Source: Acidimicrobiia bacterium (GTDB lineage Bacteria > Actinomycetota > Acidimicrobiia > Acidimicrobiales > Iamiaceae). Taken from it: a DNA stretch of 5,612 nt. Positions 5,224-5,612 of the stretch are shown piece after piece (within the stretch, counting starts at the first letter, position 1; the number at the start of each line of letters is the position of its first letter). The position numbers and the translations under genes are program-made. The stretch is taken from contig JAFBAD010000175.1 in the NCBI GenBank assembly GCA_019247975.1, positions 1-5,612 of the forward strand, in the 5' to 3' direction. The notes under the pieces were generated by a model. The model saw only the letters and a list, made by a program, of their open reading frames with translations. It was not told the DNA's origin and searched no databases.

Positions 5224-5612
5224 TCAGACGGTGCTCACCGTGTCGGTGTCGCGACCCGAGCGGAGGATCGTGCCGGGAAGGGCACCCGTCGCTTCGCCGT
5301 CGACCACCGTGAGCGCGCCGTTGACGAACACGCGCGAGACGCCGAAGGACTGGGCCGTGAGCCGAGCCGTGTTGCCCGGCAGGTCGTGCACGAGCGTCGC
5401 GTGCTCCGCGCCGACCGAGTCGGGGTCGATGACGACGAGGTCGGCGTGCCCACCCTCGACCACGCGACCGCGGTCGCGGATGCCGAACAGCTTCGCGGGC
5501 GCCTCGGTCATCAGCTGCACCGCCCGCTCGACCGACACCAGCTTGCGGCCCCGCAGGGTGTCGCCGAGGAACCGGGTCGTGTACGGCGCGCCGCACATGC
5601 GGTCGAGGTGGG
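5224..5612 (-). CDS. Amidohydrolase, N-acyl-D-amino-acid deacylase-like, C-terminal part (5' end outside the window)
   Basis: The C-terminal 128 residues of an amidohydrolase-superfamily enzyme; the frame is open through the right edge, so the ATG at 5598 is internal. The visible start HLDRMCGAPYTTRFLG fits the segment just after the metal-site Asp motif (SDAGAH type) of this family, which would lie just beyond the window. Next come the helix ERAVQLMTEAPAKLFGI and RGRVVEGGHADLVVIDPDSV, the usual return to the small beta-sandwich domain with the Gly-x-Ala-Asp-Leu-Val-Val signature. VFVNGALTVVDGEATGALPG and LRSGRDTD close the protein, as in D-aminoacylase-like amidohydrolases. Such enzymes hydrolyse acyl-amide or cyclic amide bonds using one or two metal ions; the substrate here cannot be told. 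It is convergent with the ankyrin gene, three nt between stops, with no convincing terminator. Confidence 0.85.
   Translation of the reverse strand, partial: HLDRMCGAPYTTRFLGDTLRGRKLVSVERAVQLMTEAPAKLFGIRDRGRVVEGGHADLVVIDPDSVGAEHATLVHDLPGNTARLTAQSFGVSRVFVNGALTVVDGEATGALPGTILRSGRDTDTVSTV

Noticed and set aside
5598..5598. ATG at 5598 as the true start of the amidohydrolase
   Set aside because: The frame continues to the window edge with HLDR, which fits the conserved segment before this residue, and 124 residues are far too few for the enzyme.

Overview
This is a strongly GC-rich, densely coded bacterial chromosomal segment. Codon third positions are almost always G or C, and antisense frames stay open for long stretches. 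Protein styles (PurF, PurM and PyrE sequences, KGGVAKTT-type ParA) and a TANNNT-like hexamer just before pyrE point to an actinobacterium. An Acidimicrobiia-type lineage is my best guess, but that placement is inference from gene content, not from a phylogenetic marker.

Layout. (1) Positions 1-1854, plus strand: the 3' part of purF (cut by the left edge) overlaps purM by 20 nt. These are two enzymes of de novo purine synthesis in one operon. (2) Positions 1855-1927: a large three-tier palindrome fills the gap between purM and the convergent minus-strand unit, probably a bidirectional terminator. (3) Positions 1931-3006, minus strand: parA (orphan ParA/Soj-type ATPase) is followed by a 102-residue protein with two CxxC pairs, joined by an ATGA stop/start overlap. 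(4) Positions 3007-3102: the divergent intergenic region between parA and pyrE, with small dyads near parA and a -10-like hexamer just before pyrE. (5) Positions 3103-3654, plus strand: pyrE (orotate phosphoribosyltransferase), ending in a perfect 18-bp inverted repeat that overlaps its stop codon. (6) Positions 3715-5220, plus strand: a 501-residue ankyrin-repeat protein with an ideal ribosome binding site. (7) Positions 5224-5612, minus strand: the C-terminal part of an amidohydrolase resembling N-acyl-D-amino-acid deacylases, cut by the right edge and converging on the ankyrin gene with a 3-nt gap.

How the parts relate. purF, purM and pyrE are core nucleotide-biosynthesis genes, and PurF and PyrE both use PRPP. 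The neighbourhood is therefore chromosomal housekeeping rather than a plasmid or a recent island. The unusual element is the parA/CxxC-protein pair between the purine and pyrimidine genes. There is no parB and no recognisable parS beside it, so the small cysteine protein is the natural candidate partner for this ParA. I see no tRNA, rRNA, CRISPR array, insertion sequence or integrase.
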